This document shows, piece by piece, positions 51,586 through 61,437 of a stretch of DNA of 64,000 nucleotides (position 1 is the stretch's first letter; every line of letters starts with the position of its first letter). The position numbers and the translations under genes were made by a program. The notes under the pieces are model-generated. The model worked only from the letters and a program-made list of their open reading frames with translations, did no database searches and had not been told where the DNA came from. The DNA comes from Paraburkholderia fungorum (GTDB lineage: Bacteria > Pseudomonadota > Gammaproteobacteria > Burkholderiales > Burkholderiaceae): the NCBI RefSeq assembly GCF_902833645.1, contig NZ_CADFGE010000001.1, forward strand, positions 558,001 to 622,000, in the 5' to 3' direction.

Positions 51586-52683
51586 TTATCCCAAGCGATA
51601 ACCTGATGCGCGATCCATGGCGGCGAGAGGCGGTCCATCGGAAAGCGCCGCATCATCTTCCGCTAGTTCGTTCACTCCCGCTTCGCGCAGAAAATGCGTG
51701 ATCGTTTCTTCGATCACCGAACTGGCGAGCCCTTGCACGATGAACACGAGCCGTGTTGTGTGATCGTCGTCAGGCCATGCTTCGAGCCGTATCGGTTCAT
51801 GCAGCAACTGCTGCACGCCATGGAACACAACGGGCCGCGATTCGCCGATGAAATTGCCGATCCCCTTGACCCGCAGGATGCGTTCGCCGTGATAGCCGAG
51901 CAATACCGTCAGCGCGGTTTCGAACGGCTGCATAGGCAATGCCTGCAAGTAGGTCAGGCAGAAACTGTCGATGTCCGGATGAGCCGCACGTGACGCCGCT
52001 GCGCCACGCATCAGCAACTTGCGTGGCGAAGGCTCGGCGCGCAACCAGGGCCGCAACGCACGCGGCGTGAGAATATCGAGCAGTTGCTGTGCTTCAATCT
52101 CGCCGTTGCGCACCGGGATGCGCGTCGCACCCGGATTCAGCGCTTCAAGCGCCGCTTCGAGTTCGGCAAGCGCGGGCGCATCGACCAGTTCGGCCTTTGT
52201 CAGCAACAGCCGGTCCGCGACCGCCACCTGCTGACGCGACTCCTCATGCCGGGCAAGTTGCGCGGCGCCGTGTTTCGCATCCACGGTCGTCACGATGCCG
52301 TCGAGCTGCAAACGACCTTCAAGCGCCGGGTCGCCGAGCAGCAGCGAGATCACCGGGCCGGGCCGCGCAAGCCCCGTGGTCTCGATCAGAATCCGCTCGA
52401 AGGCGGGAATCTCGCCGCGCGCGCGGCGCTCCAGTAGATCGGCCACGGTCGCAGCCAGTTCGTCGCGCACGCCACAACACAGACAGCCGTTTTCCAGCAG
52501 CGCGATGGTCTCGTCGCGCGAGGTGCTGACAAATAGATGATCGAGACCGATCGCGCCCAGTTCGTTGATCACCACGGCACAACGGCCCAGCGCCGGTTGC
52601 GGCAGCAGGCGATTGAGCAACGTGGTCTTACCCGAACCGAGAAAGCCGGTCAGCAATGTCAGGGGAATCGCGGCGGATTGCAT
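51586..52683 (-). CDS. CobW/COG0523-type GTP-binding protein
   Basis: This 365-residue protein has the P-loop GFLGSGKT (residues 13-20), the metal-binding GCLCCG motif (66-71), the Walker B region ETTGLARP and a CobW C-terminal domain. COG0523 GTPases deliver metal ions, often zinc, to target proteins. I prefer ATG 52683; a GTG start at 52701 would put it 1 base from the upstream gene. It follows the Tat-exported metallo-hydrolase gene by 18 bases on the same strand, so the two are an operon. Confidence 0.92.
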   Translation of the reverse strand: MQSAAIPLTLLTGFLGSGKTTLLNRLLPQPALGRCAVVINELGAIGLDHLFVSTSRDETIALLENGCLCCGVRDELAATVADLLERRARGEIPAFERILIETTGLARPGPVISLLLGDPALEGRLQLDGIVTTVDAKHGAAQLARHEESRQQVAVADRLLLTKAELVDAPALAELEAALEALNPGATRIPVRNGEIEAQQLLDILTPRALRPWLRAEPSPRKLLMRGAAASRAAHPDIDSFCLTYLQALPMQPFETALTVLLGYHGERILRVKGIGNFIGESRPVVFHGVQQLLHEPIRLEAWPDDDHTTRLVFIVQGLASSVIEETITHFLREAGVNELAEDDAALSDGPPLAAMDRASGYRLG

Positions 52684-52701
52684 GGTGGCTTGTTCCGGCA
52701 C

Positions 52702-53700
52702 TCAGATAACCTGCAGATCTTTTCCGACGATGATCTGTCCGTCGAAATGCTTGCGCGCATCGGCCGCCCACATCTCGTCTGTGATCGCGGGATCGCCACC
52801 CGGCACGAAATGGCTCAGCACCAGCGTCTTGACGCCCGCCGCCGCGGCGATCCTGCCGACCTGTTCCGTGGTGGTGTGGCTCTTCATGAGGTGATCGAGC
52901 AGCGTCGGCGCGTTGTCGACGGTCTTCATCAGTTTTTCGAGCGCGGGCAGGTACATCACTTCGTGCACCAGTACGTCAGCGCCTTTCGCGAACTCGGCCA
53001 GCGGCGGGTAGTAGGTCGTGTCGCCGGAAAAGACGACGGTGCGGTCCTTGGTCTCGAAGCGGTAGGCGAAGGCCGGCTTGATCGTGTAGTGGTCGACCAG
53101 TGTCGAGGTGACACGTACACGCTCGTCTTCCATCACGAGGCGCGGGCCGTCGAATTCATGGATGTTGATCAGTGGCCGGAACGGCGGGCGGCCTTCTTCG
53201 CGCATGCGTACGTCCAGATCGATCGCGTTCATATCGACAAAGTCGTCGATCATCTTTGTCATGCGCGGCGGTCCGTACAGATTGACCGGCGTGCGCAGAC
53301 CGGTGGCCCAGGCGAGAAATACGAGGTTGCCGAGGTCGGCGTTGTGATCCGAATGATGGTGAGTCAGGAAGATGTCGCGGATGCCCGGCAGCTTGATGCC
53401 CGCCTTGGTCAGTTGCAGCGCGACACCATTGCCGCAATCGACCACATAGGGCTGGCCGTCGACCACCAGCACGTTCGCCGGCGCGGCGCGCAGGTCGGAC
53501 GGTGTCGGGCCGCCCTTGGTGCCGAGCAGGATCAACTGCGTGCCTTTTGCCGAATGACCCGCGACGGGCGCCGAGCCTGCGGCGTTGGCCGGTGACTGCG
53601 CATGGGCGTCCTGCATCCACGGCAGCGCGGCGGTGGTGCCTGCCGTAACGGCGATACGCATGAAATCACGACGGGAGCGGCCGAACGGCTGATCACTCAT
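52702..53700 (-). CDS. Tat-exported metallo-beta-lactamase-fold hydrolase
   Basis: This 332-residue protein has a Tat signal: S9-R10-R11-D12-F13-M14, then a hydrophobic stretch and a DAHA cleavage site near residue 34. The mature domain has the metal motif HHHSDH (114-119), SGDTTYYPP and VLSHFVPGG, as in RNase Z/arylsulfatase-like (class II) MBL enzymes that bind two metal ions. Tat export means it folds, and probably loads metal, in the cytoplasm. AGGAGA lies before the start. It is the first gene of an operon with the CobW-type GTPase. Confidence 0.9.
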   Translation of the reverse strand: MSDQPFGRSRRDFMRIAVTAGTTAALPWMQDAHAQSPANAAGSAPVAGHSAKGTQLILLGTKGGPTPSDLRAAPANVLVVDGQPYVVDCGNGVALQLTKAGIKLPGIRDIFLTHHHSDHNADLGNLVFLAWATGLRTPVNLYGPPRMTKMIDDFVDMNAIDLDVRMREEGRPPFRPLINIHEFDGPRLVMEDERVRVTSTLVDHYTIKPAFAYRFETKDRTVVFSGDTTYYPPLAEFAKGADVLVHEVMYLPALEKLMKTVDNAPTLLDHLMKSHTTTEQVGRIAAAAGVKTLVLSHFVPGGDPAITDEMWAADARKHFDGQIIVGKDLQVI

Positions 53701-53802
53701 GGGGCTGTGTCTCCTGAGATTTTTAATGGGGTGCCCGATTCTAGCGCCGGGCGCTGCATCTGCTTGAGCGCTTTAACGAAGCTTAAATCATCATCCCGCT
53801 TT

Positions 53803-54693
53803 TCAGGACGTTTGAAGATACTTGCCCAGGAAGTCGACGAACGTTCTGAGCTTCACCGAGAGCTGGTTCCGTTCCAGATAGATCGCATGGATATTGGCGT
53901 CCGGCAGCGCCCAATCGTCCAGCAAGGGCACGAGCTCTCCGCGTGCGAGATAGCCATCGATCTCCCACTGGGAGCGCACGACAATGCCGCGTCCTTCGAG
54001 TGCCCAGTGGAGCACCGTACCTCCGTCATTGCTCGATAGTGCTCCGTCGACCTTGATCGTTTCCGTTCGCTTGCCGCGCGAGAGATGCCATGTGCCGTAG
54101 GCCGAGTCGTTCTCGCGCAGCACGATGCAAGCATGGCGAGTCAGATCGTGCGGTACTGAAGGCTTGCCATACTGCTCGAGATAAGCCGGCGAAGCGCACA
54201 CGATGCGCCGGTTCTTCAGCAGCAAACGCGCATTGATACGCGCGTCGGGCACCTCGCCGAAGCGGATGCCGACATCGAAACCTTCGTCTTGCAGGCTCAT
54301 CGGCCGGTCGGTCAGATGCAACTGGATTTTCATCGCGGGAAAGCGCGCGACGAATTCCGACACCGCCGGTGCAATGTGTGCCCGCCCAAACCCGAACGAT
54401 GCGTTCACGCGCAGCAACCCGGTCGGCTCGGCCCGGCTGCGCATCACCAGTTGCTCCAGCTCCGACAGTTCGTCGAGGATGCGCGAGCCGTTCGAGAGGT
54501 AAAGCTCGCCCTCCGGCGTGAGGGAGAGGCGTCGCGTGGTGCGATTCATCAGCCGCACGCCAAGGCGCCGCTCCAGTTGCGCGAGCCGCTTGCTGACGGC
54601 GGGCGGCGTCACACCCAACTCGCGTGCCGCAGCGGCAAGATTGCGATGCCGCGCCACGAGCGCGAACAGATTCAGATCTGAGAAGCCGTCCAT
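53803..54693 (-). CDS. LysR-family transcriptional regulator
   Basis: This 296-residue CrgA-like LysR protein has helix-turn-helix NLAAAARELGVTPPAVSKRL (residues 17-36) and RLMNRTTRRLSLTPEG. The effector domain contains DVGIRFGEVPDARINARLL and ALEGRGIVVRSQWEI. It is divergent from the dehalogenase-type gene at 54810 with 116 bases between. It therefore probably controls the dehalogenase-leuC-leuD-transporter block. Confidence 0.93.
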   Translation of the reverse strand: MDGFSDLNLFALVARHRNLAAAARELGVTPPAVSKRLAQLERRLGVRLMNRTTRRLSLTPEGELYLSNGSRILDELSELEQLVMRSRAEPTGLLRVNASFGFGRAHIAPAVSEFVARFPAMKIQLHLTDRPMSLQDEGFDVGIRFGEVPDARINARLLLKNRRIVCASPAYLEQYGKPSVPHDLTRHACIVLRENDSAYGTWHLSRGKRTETIKVDGALSSNDGGTVLHWALEGRGIVVRSQWEIDGYLARGELVPLLDDWALPDANIHAIYLERNQLSVKLRTFVDFLGKYLQTS

Positions 54694-54809
54694 TGCCCCA
54701 CTCCTTCATGCTGCTTGATTCGTTCCTGAAAGTTACGATCGGATTGCTTTCTCGGAAACCAAATCGTCTATTTCATCAATTAGACTTCAAGCAACATCGG
54801 GAGGCAAGC

Positions 54810-55703
54810 ATGTTCGAAGGTTTTACGGACGCGTCGGCATATGTCGACGGCATCAGGATTCACGCAATCAAGGGCGGGAGCGGCCCTGCGCTTTTGCTGT
54901 TGCACGGTCATCCGCAAACGCACGCAATCTGGCACAAGGTTGCGCCCGCGCTCGCCGGGCATTTCACTGTGATTGCGGCGGATTTACGCGGCTACGGCGA
55001 CAGCGGCAAGCCGCAAGGCACCGCCGACCATGCCAACTACTCGAAGCGCCGCATGGCGCTCGACCAGGTCGAACTCATGCGCAGCCTTGGCTTCGCCTCG
55101 TTCGCGGTGATCGGCCACGACCGGGGCGGACGTGTCGCCGCGCGCATGGCGCTCGATCACCCGGACGCGGTGACGTGCCTCGTCACGCTCGACGTCGCGC
55201 CGACGCTGGCGATGTATGAGAAGACCTCGTTCGAGTTCGCGCGCGCCTACTGGCACTGGTTCATGCTGATACGCCCCGCGCCGTTCCCTGAAACACTGAT
55301 TCGCGCGGATCCGGACCTATACCTCAAGCAGACGATGGGCGCGCGCAGCGCGGGTCTTGCGCCGTTCACCGCGGCGGCTTACGCGGAATATCTGCGCTGC
55401 GTGTCCGATCCCGACACTGCGCACGGTATCTGCGAGGACTACCGCGCGAGCGTGACGATCGATCTCGAGCACGACCGCGCAACGCTGGCTGCGCAACAGC
55501 AGATCGCCTGCCCGTTTATGGCGCTATGGGGCGCGGACGGCGTGATCGAGAAATGCTTCGACCCGCTCGCGGAATGGCGGCCATACGCGCCCCACGTGCA
55601 AGGCCAGGCGCTGTCTTGCGGCCACTACATCGCGGAAGAGGCCCCGCAGCTCCTGCTGGAGCACATACTGCCTTTCCTCACCACCCTGGCAATCACGGCC
55701 TGA
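54810..55703 (+). CDS. Fluoroacetate/haloacetate dehalogenase-type hydrolase
   Basis: This 297-residue alpha/beta hydrolase matches the active site of fluoroacetate dehalogenase RPA1163 residue by residue. Nucleophile Asp104, Arg105 and Arg108 are in GHDRGGR; acid Asp128 in TLDVAP; halide-site His149 and Trp150 in YWHW; Tyr211 in EDYRA; and catalytic His272 in CGHY. These equal Asp110, Arg111, Arg114, Asp134, His155, Trp156, Tyr219 and His280 with constant offsets (6, later 8). It should hydrolyse haloacetates, possibly fluoroacetate, to glycolate and halide. GGGAGG precedes ATG 54810. It is followed after 36 bases by leuC. Confidence 0.9.
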   Translation: MFEGFTDASAYVDGIRIHAIKGGSGPALLLLHGHPQTHAIWHKVAPALAGHFTVIAADLRGYGDSGKPQGTADHANYSKRRMALDQVELMRSLGFASFAVIGHDRGGRVAARMALDHPDAVTCLVTLDVAPTLAMYEKTSFEFARAYWHWFMLIRPAPFPETLIRADPDLYLKQTMGARSAGLAPFTAAAYAEYLRCVSDPDTAHGICEDYRASVTIDLEHDRATLAAQQQIACPFMALWGADGVIEKCFDPLAEWRPYAPHVQGQALSCGHYIAEEAPQLLLEHILPFLTTLAITA

Positions 55704-55739
55704 GCGCGCTGACTCGCCACCGGCCTCAGGATGAACACC

Positions 55740-57158
55740 ATGTCGAAACGAACCCTCTATCAGAAGCTTGTCGATTCGCACCTCGTGTCGCGAATCGATG
55801 AACAGAACGTGCTGCTGTACGTCGATCTCCATCTGATGAACGAGTACACCAGTCCGCAAGCGTTCAGCGCGCTCGACGCGCGTGGGCGGAGCGTGCGCCG
55901 GCCGCGTCAGCAGATGGCTGTCGTGAGCCATATCATTCCCACGCACGCCGAATCGCCGCGGGTGATTCGCGATGCCGCGTCGCTGCTGCAAGCGCAAAAT
56001 CTCGCACGCAACTGCGAGCGCGCCGGTATCCGGCTGTTCGCGGCCGACGACCCACTGCAGGGCATCGAGCATATCGTCGCGCCCGAACTCGGACTGATCC
56101 GCCCGGGCATGGTCGTGCTGTGCGGCGATAGCCACACCACCACGTATGGCGCGCTTGGCGCGCTGGGGTTCGGCATCGGCACCTCGGAAGTCGAGCATGT
56201 GCTGGCGACGCAAACGCTCGTCTACCGGGTGGCGCAGACCATGCGTATCACGATCGACGGCGCGTTGCCGTACGGCACGTCGTCGAAGGATGTGGTCATC
56301 TGGCTGATCAGCCAGATCGGCGCCCAGGGTGCGCGCGGCTATGCCGTCGAGTTCAGCGGGTCGACCATCGCGTCGCTCTCCGCCGAGGCGCGCATGACGT
56401 TGTGCAATATGACCGTCGAAGCGGGCGCACGCGCCGCGCTGATCGCGCCTGATCAGACCACCTTCGATTACGTGCGTGCCCACACGCCTTCGCTCGATCA
56501 AACGGCCTGGCAAAACGCGCTCGACGACTGGCGCAACCTGTATTCCGACGCCGACGCCAGCTTCGACGCCGAGTACCGCTTCGACGCGCACGACATCGCG
56601 CCGTTTGTCACGTGGGGCACGAGCCCCGATCAGGCCGTTGCGATCGACCAGCCTATTCCCGACGAATCGATGCAAGCGACACCCGAGGCCGCCGCATCGC
56701 TGCGCCGCGCGCTCGACTACATGGGGCTGTCCGCGCGGCAAGCGCTGACGGGTACGCACATCGACCGCGTGTTTATTGGCTCGTGCACCAACGGGCGTAT
56801 TGAGGATTTGCGCACGGTCGCCGCGCTCGTGCGAGGCAAGCACGTTGCCGACGGCGTGCGCGCGATGGTTGTGCCGGGCTCGGGGAGCGTGCGCCGCGTC
56901 GCCGAACAGGAAGGCATTGCGCAGACGCTGATCGATGCAGGCTTCGAATGGCGTGAGCCGGGCTGCTCGATGTGCCTCGCGATGAACGACGACGTGCTCG
57001 AAGCCGGCGAACGCTGTGCATCGACAACGAACCGCAATTTCGAAGGCCGCCAGGGACGCGGTGGCCGCACGCACCTGATGAGCCCGGCGATGGCGGCCGC
57101 GGCGGCATTGACCGGCTGCATCACCGATGTCCGCACTCTGGAGACACAAGCACCATGA
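55740..57158 (+). CDS. leuC: LeuC-type (aconitase-family) hydratase large subunit
   Basis: This 472-residue protein is a 3-isopropylmalate-dehydratase large subunit. Iron-sulphur ligands are visible in SCTNGR (about residues 345-350) and PGCSMCLAMN (about 405-414), with HLMNEYTSPQAF and GDSHTTTYGALGALGFGIG in the N-terminal domain. Relatives outside leucine synthesis hydrate citraconate, mesaconate-type or dimethylmaleate-type acids. I chose ATG 55740, with AGGA before it; another ATG lies at 55731. It overlaps leuD by ATGA and lies in a catabolic-type operon, not with leuB or leuA. Confidence 0.9.
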   Translation: MSKRTLYQKLVDSHLVSRIDEQNVLLYVDLHLMNEYTSPQAFSALDARGRSVRRPRQQMAVVSHIIPTHAESPRVIRDAASLLQAQNLARNCERAGIRLFAADDPLQGIEHIVAPELGLIRPGMVVLCGDSHTTTYGALGALGFGIGTSEVEHVLATQTLVYRVAQTMRITIDGALPYGTSSKDVVIWLISQIGAQGARGYAVEFSGSTIASLSAEARMTLCNMTVEAGARAALIAPDQTTFDYVRAHTPSLDQTAWQNALDDWRNLYSDADASFDAEYRFDAHDIAPFVTWGTSPDQAVAIDQPIPDESMQATPEAAASLRRALDYMGLSARQALTGTHIDRVFIGSCTNGRIEDLRTVAALVRGKHVADGVRAMVVPGSGSVRRVAEQEGIAQTLIDAGFEWREPGCSMCLAMNDDVLEAGERCASTTNRNFEGRQGRGGRTHLMSPAMAAAAALTGCITDVRTLETQAP

Positions 57159-57769
57159 CGCGACTCACGATCATCGAAGGCAGCGCTGTGCCGCTGCCGA
57201 TCGACAACCTCGACACCGACCAGATCATGCCCAAGCAGTTTCTGCGCATTATCGACAAGGCGGGTCTCGCGGATGGCCTGCTATACGACCTGCGTTTTAA
57301 CGAACACGGCGCGCCGCGCGCCGACTGCGTACTCAACCAGCCCCGCTACGCGAATGCGCGTGTCCTGCTTGGCGGCTCCAATTTCGGTTGCGGATCGAGC
57401 CGCGAACATGCGGTATGGGGCTTGCAGCAGTACGGCGTTCAGGCGGTGATCGCGCCGAGCTTCGCGGAGATCTTCTATTCGAACGCGATGAACAACAGGC
57501 TGCTGCTCGTGCAACTGGAGCGTGGCGTTGTCGATGCATTGCTGCGCGAGGCGATCGACGCTCCCGGCACATCGGTCGCGATCGATCTCGAACGACAAAC
57601 GGTGACGTCTGCCTCGGGGCATGTGTACCCGTATCCCATCGGCGCACGCCACAAACGCATGGTGATCGAAGGCATGGACACCGTCGATCTGACCTTGGCA
57701 TGCGTCGCCGAGATCGAGGCATTCGAACGCGAGCATTTTGTCCGGCATCCCTGGGCACAGGTGATGTGA
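57155..57769 (+). CDS. leuD: LeuD-type hydratase small subunit
   Basis: This 204-residue small subunit has the swivel-domain signature SNFGCGSSREHAVWGL (residues 76-91) and NLDTDQIMPKQFL (18-30). It forms the heterodimer with the LeuC-type subunit and completes the active site. The start codon overlaps the leuC stop (ATGA), so both are translated together. Its presence next to a DctA transporter and a dehalogenase suggests a C4-C6 dicarboxylic acid as substrate; that is inference. Confidence 0.9.
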   Translation: MTRLTIIEGSAVPLPIDNLDTDQIMPKQFLRIIDKAGLADGLLYDLRFNEHGAPRADCVLNQPRYANARVLLGGSNFGCGSSREHAVWGLQQYGVQAVIAPSFAEIFYSNAMNNRLLLVQLERGVVDALLREAIDAPGTSVAIDLERQTVTSASGHVYPYPIGARHKRMVIEGMDTVDLTLACVAEIEAFEREHFVRHPWAQVM

Positions 57770-57943
57770 CCGCCTGGCCGTCGCGCTGTCATATGAAGCG
57801 CGGCGGCAGCGCCTGACACTATCCGAATCGCCGATTCTCTTCCAGGCAGAGAAGGGAACGGACCTGCTTTGCCCAAAAAACGGAGGAGACGAATGAACAA
57901 CCCCCACACTCGCTTTCGTTCGCTGCCCCCTAACGGAGGCACC

Positions 57944-59248
57944 ATGAACACCCGCAAACCTTTCTACACGATTCTGTACGTGCAGGTGCTGTTCGCCATC
58001 GCTGCGGGCGTGCTGCTCGGCCACTTTGCGCCGCACGCGGCTATTGCATTCAAACCGCTCGGCGATCTGTTCATCAAGCTCGTGCGCATGATCATCGGCC
58101 CGGTGATTTTCTGCACGGTCGTCACTGGTATCGCGGGTATGCAGGACATGAAGAAGGTCGGGCGCGTCGGCGGCAAGGCGCTCCTGTACTTCGAGCTTGC
58201 GTCGACGTTCGCGCTGGCAATCGGCTTGCTCGCCGCGCACGTGCTCGCGCCCGGCAAAGGCTTCAACGTCGATCCGGCGACGCTCGACACCAGCGCTGTG
58301 GCAAGCTACGCCCAGCAGGCAACGCATGGCGACGGCATTGCCGGTTTCATCATGCATATGGTGCCCGAGACCTTCCTCGGCGCGCTCGTGCAAGGGGACA
58401 TCCTGCCCGTGCTGCTCATCGCGATGCTGTTCGGCACCGCGCTCGCGCTGATGGGCGAGAGCGCCGCCTCCGTGACCGGTCTGATCGAGTCGTTGTCGAA
58501 GGCGTTCTTCCGCATCGTGCGAATGATCACGAGTCTCGCGCCGATCGGTGCGTTCGGTGCGATGGCGTTTACGATCGGCCGCTACGGCATTGAGTCGCTA
58601 TTGCCGATGCTCAAGCTGATCGGCACGTTCTATCTGACCTCGTTCCTGTTCGTCGCGATCGTGCTGGGCTCTGTCGCGCGACTATGCGGCTTCAGCCTCT
58701 GGCGGTTCCTCGCATACATCCGCGATGAACTGCTGATCGTGCTCGGCACCTCGACGTCGGAGGCGGCGTTGCCGCAACTGATGGACAAGCTCGAACGGCT
58801 GGGCTGTCCGCGCGGCATCGTGGGGCTTGTTGTGCCGACGGGCTACTCGTTCAACCTCGACGGCACCAATATCTACATGACGCTAGCCGTGTTGTTCCTC
58901 GCGCAAGCCACCAATACGCATCTCACGCTCGCGCAGGAAATCACGTTGCTGCTCGTCACGATGCTGACGTCGAAAGGGTCGACCGGCGTGACAGGCGCGG
59001 GTTTCATCACGCTGGCCGCGAGCCTTTCCGCGGTTCCGACCGTGCCGGTTACCGCGATGGTGTTGATCCTTGGCATCGATCGTTTCATGTCCGAGTGCCG
59101 GGCACTGACCAACATCGTCGGCAACGGCGTGGCGTCGATCGTGGTGTCGGCCTGGGAAGGCAGCCTGGATCGCAAGAAGCTTGCAATCGAGTTGAACGCC
59201 AGCCAGGCAGATGCCGGCATCGTCGAGACGGAATCCATTCGGGAGTGA
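57944..59248 (+). CDS. dctA: DctA-type C4-dicarboxylate/H+ symporter
   Basis: This 434-residue inner-membrane protein is of the glutamate/C4-dicarboxylate symporter family. The substrate-site hairpin [22 protein letters not shown], the [23 protein letters not shown] helix and the [14 protein letters not shown] hairpin are all present. It should import succinate, fumarate, malate or a related diacid with protons. Two starts have good ribosome sites: ATG 57944 (GGAGG, 5 bases) and ATG 57893 (GGAGGAG). The shorter form has the family's normal length. It follows leuD by 174 bases on the same strand. Confidence 0.92.
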   Translation: MNTRKPFYTILYVQVLFAIAAGVLLGHFAPHAAIAFKPLGDLFIKLVRMIIGPVIFCTVVTGIAGMQDMKKVGRVGGKALLYFELASTFALAIGLLAAHVLAPGKGFNVDPATLDTSAVASYAQQATHGDGIAGFIMHMVPETFLGALVQGDILPVLLIAMLFGTALALMGESAASVTGLIESLSKAFFRIVRMITSLAPIGAFGAMAFTIGRYGIESLLPMLKLIGTFYLTSFLFVAIVLGSVARLCGFSLWRFLAYIRDELLIVLGTSTSEAALPQLMDKLERLGCPRGIVGLVVPTGYSFNLDGTNIYMTLAVLFLAQATNTHLTLAQEITLLLVTMLTSKGSTGVTGAGFITLAASLSAVPTVPVTAMVLILGIDRFMSECRALTNIVGNGVASIVVSAWEGSLDRKKLAIELNASQADAGIVETESIRE

Positions 59249-59471
59249 AGGGCGTAGCGTCGATTTCCTGGCGTGGAATTGAAATTCTCGACAGCGGGGT
59301 AGGTTGGCGATACGATCACTGGGCGCCTCGGGCGCACCGCGATCAGATTTACAAGGCCGCTTCTGGGAGACTAGCGAGCACGCGCCATGCAAACCGGCGT
59401 CTGTCGAATCGGCTCCGGCGCGCGCGTGTGCGGATCGCTATCTTTCGCTTTAGCGGGTGCCTACGTCAATA

Positions 59472-60719
59472 ATGAATCTGTCAAAACCAGTCAGAGGGCG
59501 ATCGCTTCATCATGTGCTGACCCGCTGGCCTGGACCCGTGGCGACGATCTCGCTCGCCCAACTGTTTGGCACGTCGCTGTGGTTCAGCGCTAACAGCGCT
59601 GCCGCCGACCTGATGCGCGCATGGCATATCGGCGCATCGGACATCGGTTTGCTGACGAGTGCGGTGCAATTGGGTTTCATCCTCGGCACGTTGACCTTGT
59701 CGTTGACCGGTTGCGCGGACCGTTTTCGCGCAAGCGCGATTTTCGTGTGCAGTGCGATCGCGGGCGCTGCGTTCAACGCGGGGTTCGCATGGCTTTCCTC
59801 AGGGTTGGTTTCGGCGGCCATCTTCCGCTTTCTGGTTGGCGTGTCGCTCGCCGGCATCTACCCGTTGGGAATGAAACTGATCCTAAGCTGGGCACCCGAG
59901 CGTGCGGGCGCAGCGCTCGCTCAACTGGTCGGCATGCTGACGCTCGGCACGGCATTGCCGCATGGCCTGCGGTTCATCGGCACGAACCTGCCGTGGCGGG
60001 AGGTCATTCTTGCTTCGTCGATTCTCGCGCTGGGCGGCGCCGCGCTGATCCATCTGCTTGGCGACGGTCCACATCTGAAGACGCTTGCGGCCACGCGTGA
60101 GAAAACGCGCGACGGTGGCCGCGGCGTGTTGTCCGCGTTTCGCCTGCCACAGTTCCGTGCGGCGGCTTTCGGCTATTTCGGTCACATGTGGGAGTTGTAT
60201 GCGTTCTGGACCGTGGTGCCGCTCTATGTCGCGAAAGCCGCGCTCGCGCAGCACTTCCATCTCGGCGGCGTGTCGGGATTGTCGTTTCTGATCATCGGTT
60301 GCGGTGCACTGGGGTGTGTTGTCGGCGGCGCGCTCTCGCGCCGTATCGGCAGCGCTCGCGTCGCGGCGGCCGCACTGGCATTGTCAGGCTTGTGCAGTGT
60401 GGTGTTCGTGTGCGGCTGGCGCGCGCTGCCCGCTGGCGTGCTGCTCACCGTGCTGCTTGTCTGGGGCGCGACGGTCATTGCCGACTCGCCGCAGTTTTCG
60501 GCGCTCTCGGCGAAAGCGTGTCCGCGAGAGTGGGTGGGCAGTGCGCTCGCCATTCAGAATTCGATCGGTTTCTCGCTCACTGTGGTGTCGATTGCGCTCG
60601 CCACTGCGCTGTTCGAACGCCTCGGCCTCGATTCCGCATGGCTGCTGCTGCCCGGTCCGCTATTGGGTTTGTGGGGATTCTGGCCCGCACTCAGGCGGGC
60701 TGGCAGGTCGGTGGACTGA
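59472..60719 (+). CDS. MFS transporter
   Basis: This 415-residue protein has 12 predicted helices. It has a motif-A-like loop [10 protein letters not shown] after helix 2 and a long charged central loop ([15 protein letters not shown]) dividing two six-helix halves. It resembles the CynX/NimT-like group, but no substrate can be named. ATG 59472 has no strong SD; a GTG lies at 59457. It continues the rightward strand of the hydratase/transporter block after a 220-base gap in which I see no signal. Confidence 0.87.
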   Translation: MNLSKPVRGRSLHHVLTRWPGPVATISLAQLFGTSLWFSANSAAADLMRAWHIGASDIGLLTSAVQLGFILGTLTLSLTGCADRFRASAIFVCSAIAGAAFNAGFAWLSSGLVSAAIFRFLVGVSLAGIYPLGMKLILSWAPERAGAALAQLVGMLTLGTALPHGLRFIGTNLPWREVILASSILALGGAALIHLLGDGPHLKTLAATREKTRDGGRGVLSAFRLPQFRAAAFGYFGHMWELYAFWTVVPLYVAKAALAQHFHLGGVSGLSFLIIGCGALGCVVGGALSRRIGSARVAAAALALSGLCSVVFVCGWRALPAGVLLTVLLVWGATVIADSPQFSALSAKACPREWVGSALAIQNSIGFSLTVVSIALATALFERLGLDSAWLLLPGPLLGLWGFWPALRRAGRSVD

Positions 60720-60797
60720 ACGGCACGCGAAGCTCAAAGCCTGGAGTCCGTGCCCGCGCAGAGTGCAAAAGAGGCGCAACGTGCGCTGAGCAGAAAA

Positions 60798-61199
60798 TCA
60801 CTCCTCGCAGCGCACATCCTTCGTTCGCACGTCGATAATCACCGGGTATGTCCCGTGGTCGAGTTCCACGCGCGCCACCACGGCCGTCGTCTCGTTGTCG
60901 ATATCGTCGTACACGCTGACCTTTTCATTCCGCAGATTGGTGACACCGGTACAGCCCGATGCGCGACCTTCATCCGAGACCTTGCATTGAATCGGGTTGT
61001 CGGCGAGGTAACGATATTTGTCTCGATCCGGCGTCGCAATGTATTCGCGGAAGCTCTGTTCCGCGCCCCCGACACCGGTGACATACCCAATGGCGCACTG
61101 CAATTTTGGGGTAGCGGTGCTTCCGGATGTTTGGGCTATCGCGGCCGGACTGGCGGCCGCGATAACCACTGCGAATGTCGATGCACGAAGGAGTCTCAT
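60798..61199 (-). CDS. Small secreted protein of unknown function
   Basis: This 133-residue protein has a clear signal peptide (MRLLRASTFAVVIAAASPAA, cleavage near AIA-QT at about 22). The mature part contains three Cys (LQCAIGY, IQCKVSD, SGCTG), a fourth near the end (VRCEE), and alternating strand-like segments (VARVELDHGTYPVIIDV). It is probably a periplasmic beta-rich protein with one or two disulphides. I use ATG 61199; the long frame to 61610 is chance. It is the only leftward gene in this block. Confidence 0.72.
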   Translation of the reverse strand: MRLLRASTFAVVIAAASPAAIAQTSGSTATPKLQCAIGYVTGVGGAEQSFREYIATPDRDKYRYLADNPIQCKVSDEGRASGCTGVTNLRNEKVSVYDDIDNETTAVVARVELDHGTYPVIIDVRTKDVRCEE

Positions 61200-61437
61200 G
61201 GCGCAAATTACCGTTTCGGCTAGAAGTGCTGGATTGTAATGGCATCTTGCCCAGCGGGTGCAAAAGCGGGTGCGCCCGCGAGTGCGGCAGCGGGGCGATT
61301 GTCGGCATGCAGCGTGGCCCGCCGACTCGTAGAGTGCAGGTTCACTCTGGATCAAGTTCTGGATTCCGCCGGAGACAAGCCGCCCGTGCGGCCAAAAATT
61401 AAGCTGGGAACACAAAGACAAATGCCAGGAGGCGCAC

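Noticed and set aside
55524..57149. Leftward open frame of 541 codons opposite leuC
   Set aside because: It is a high-GC shadow of a well-conserved hydratase gene, with Arg-rich composition and no recognisable fold.
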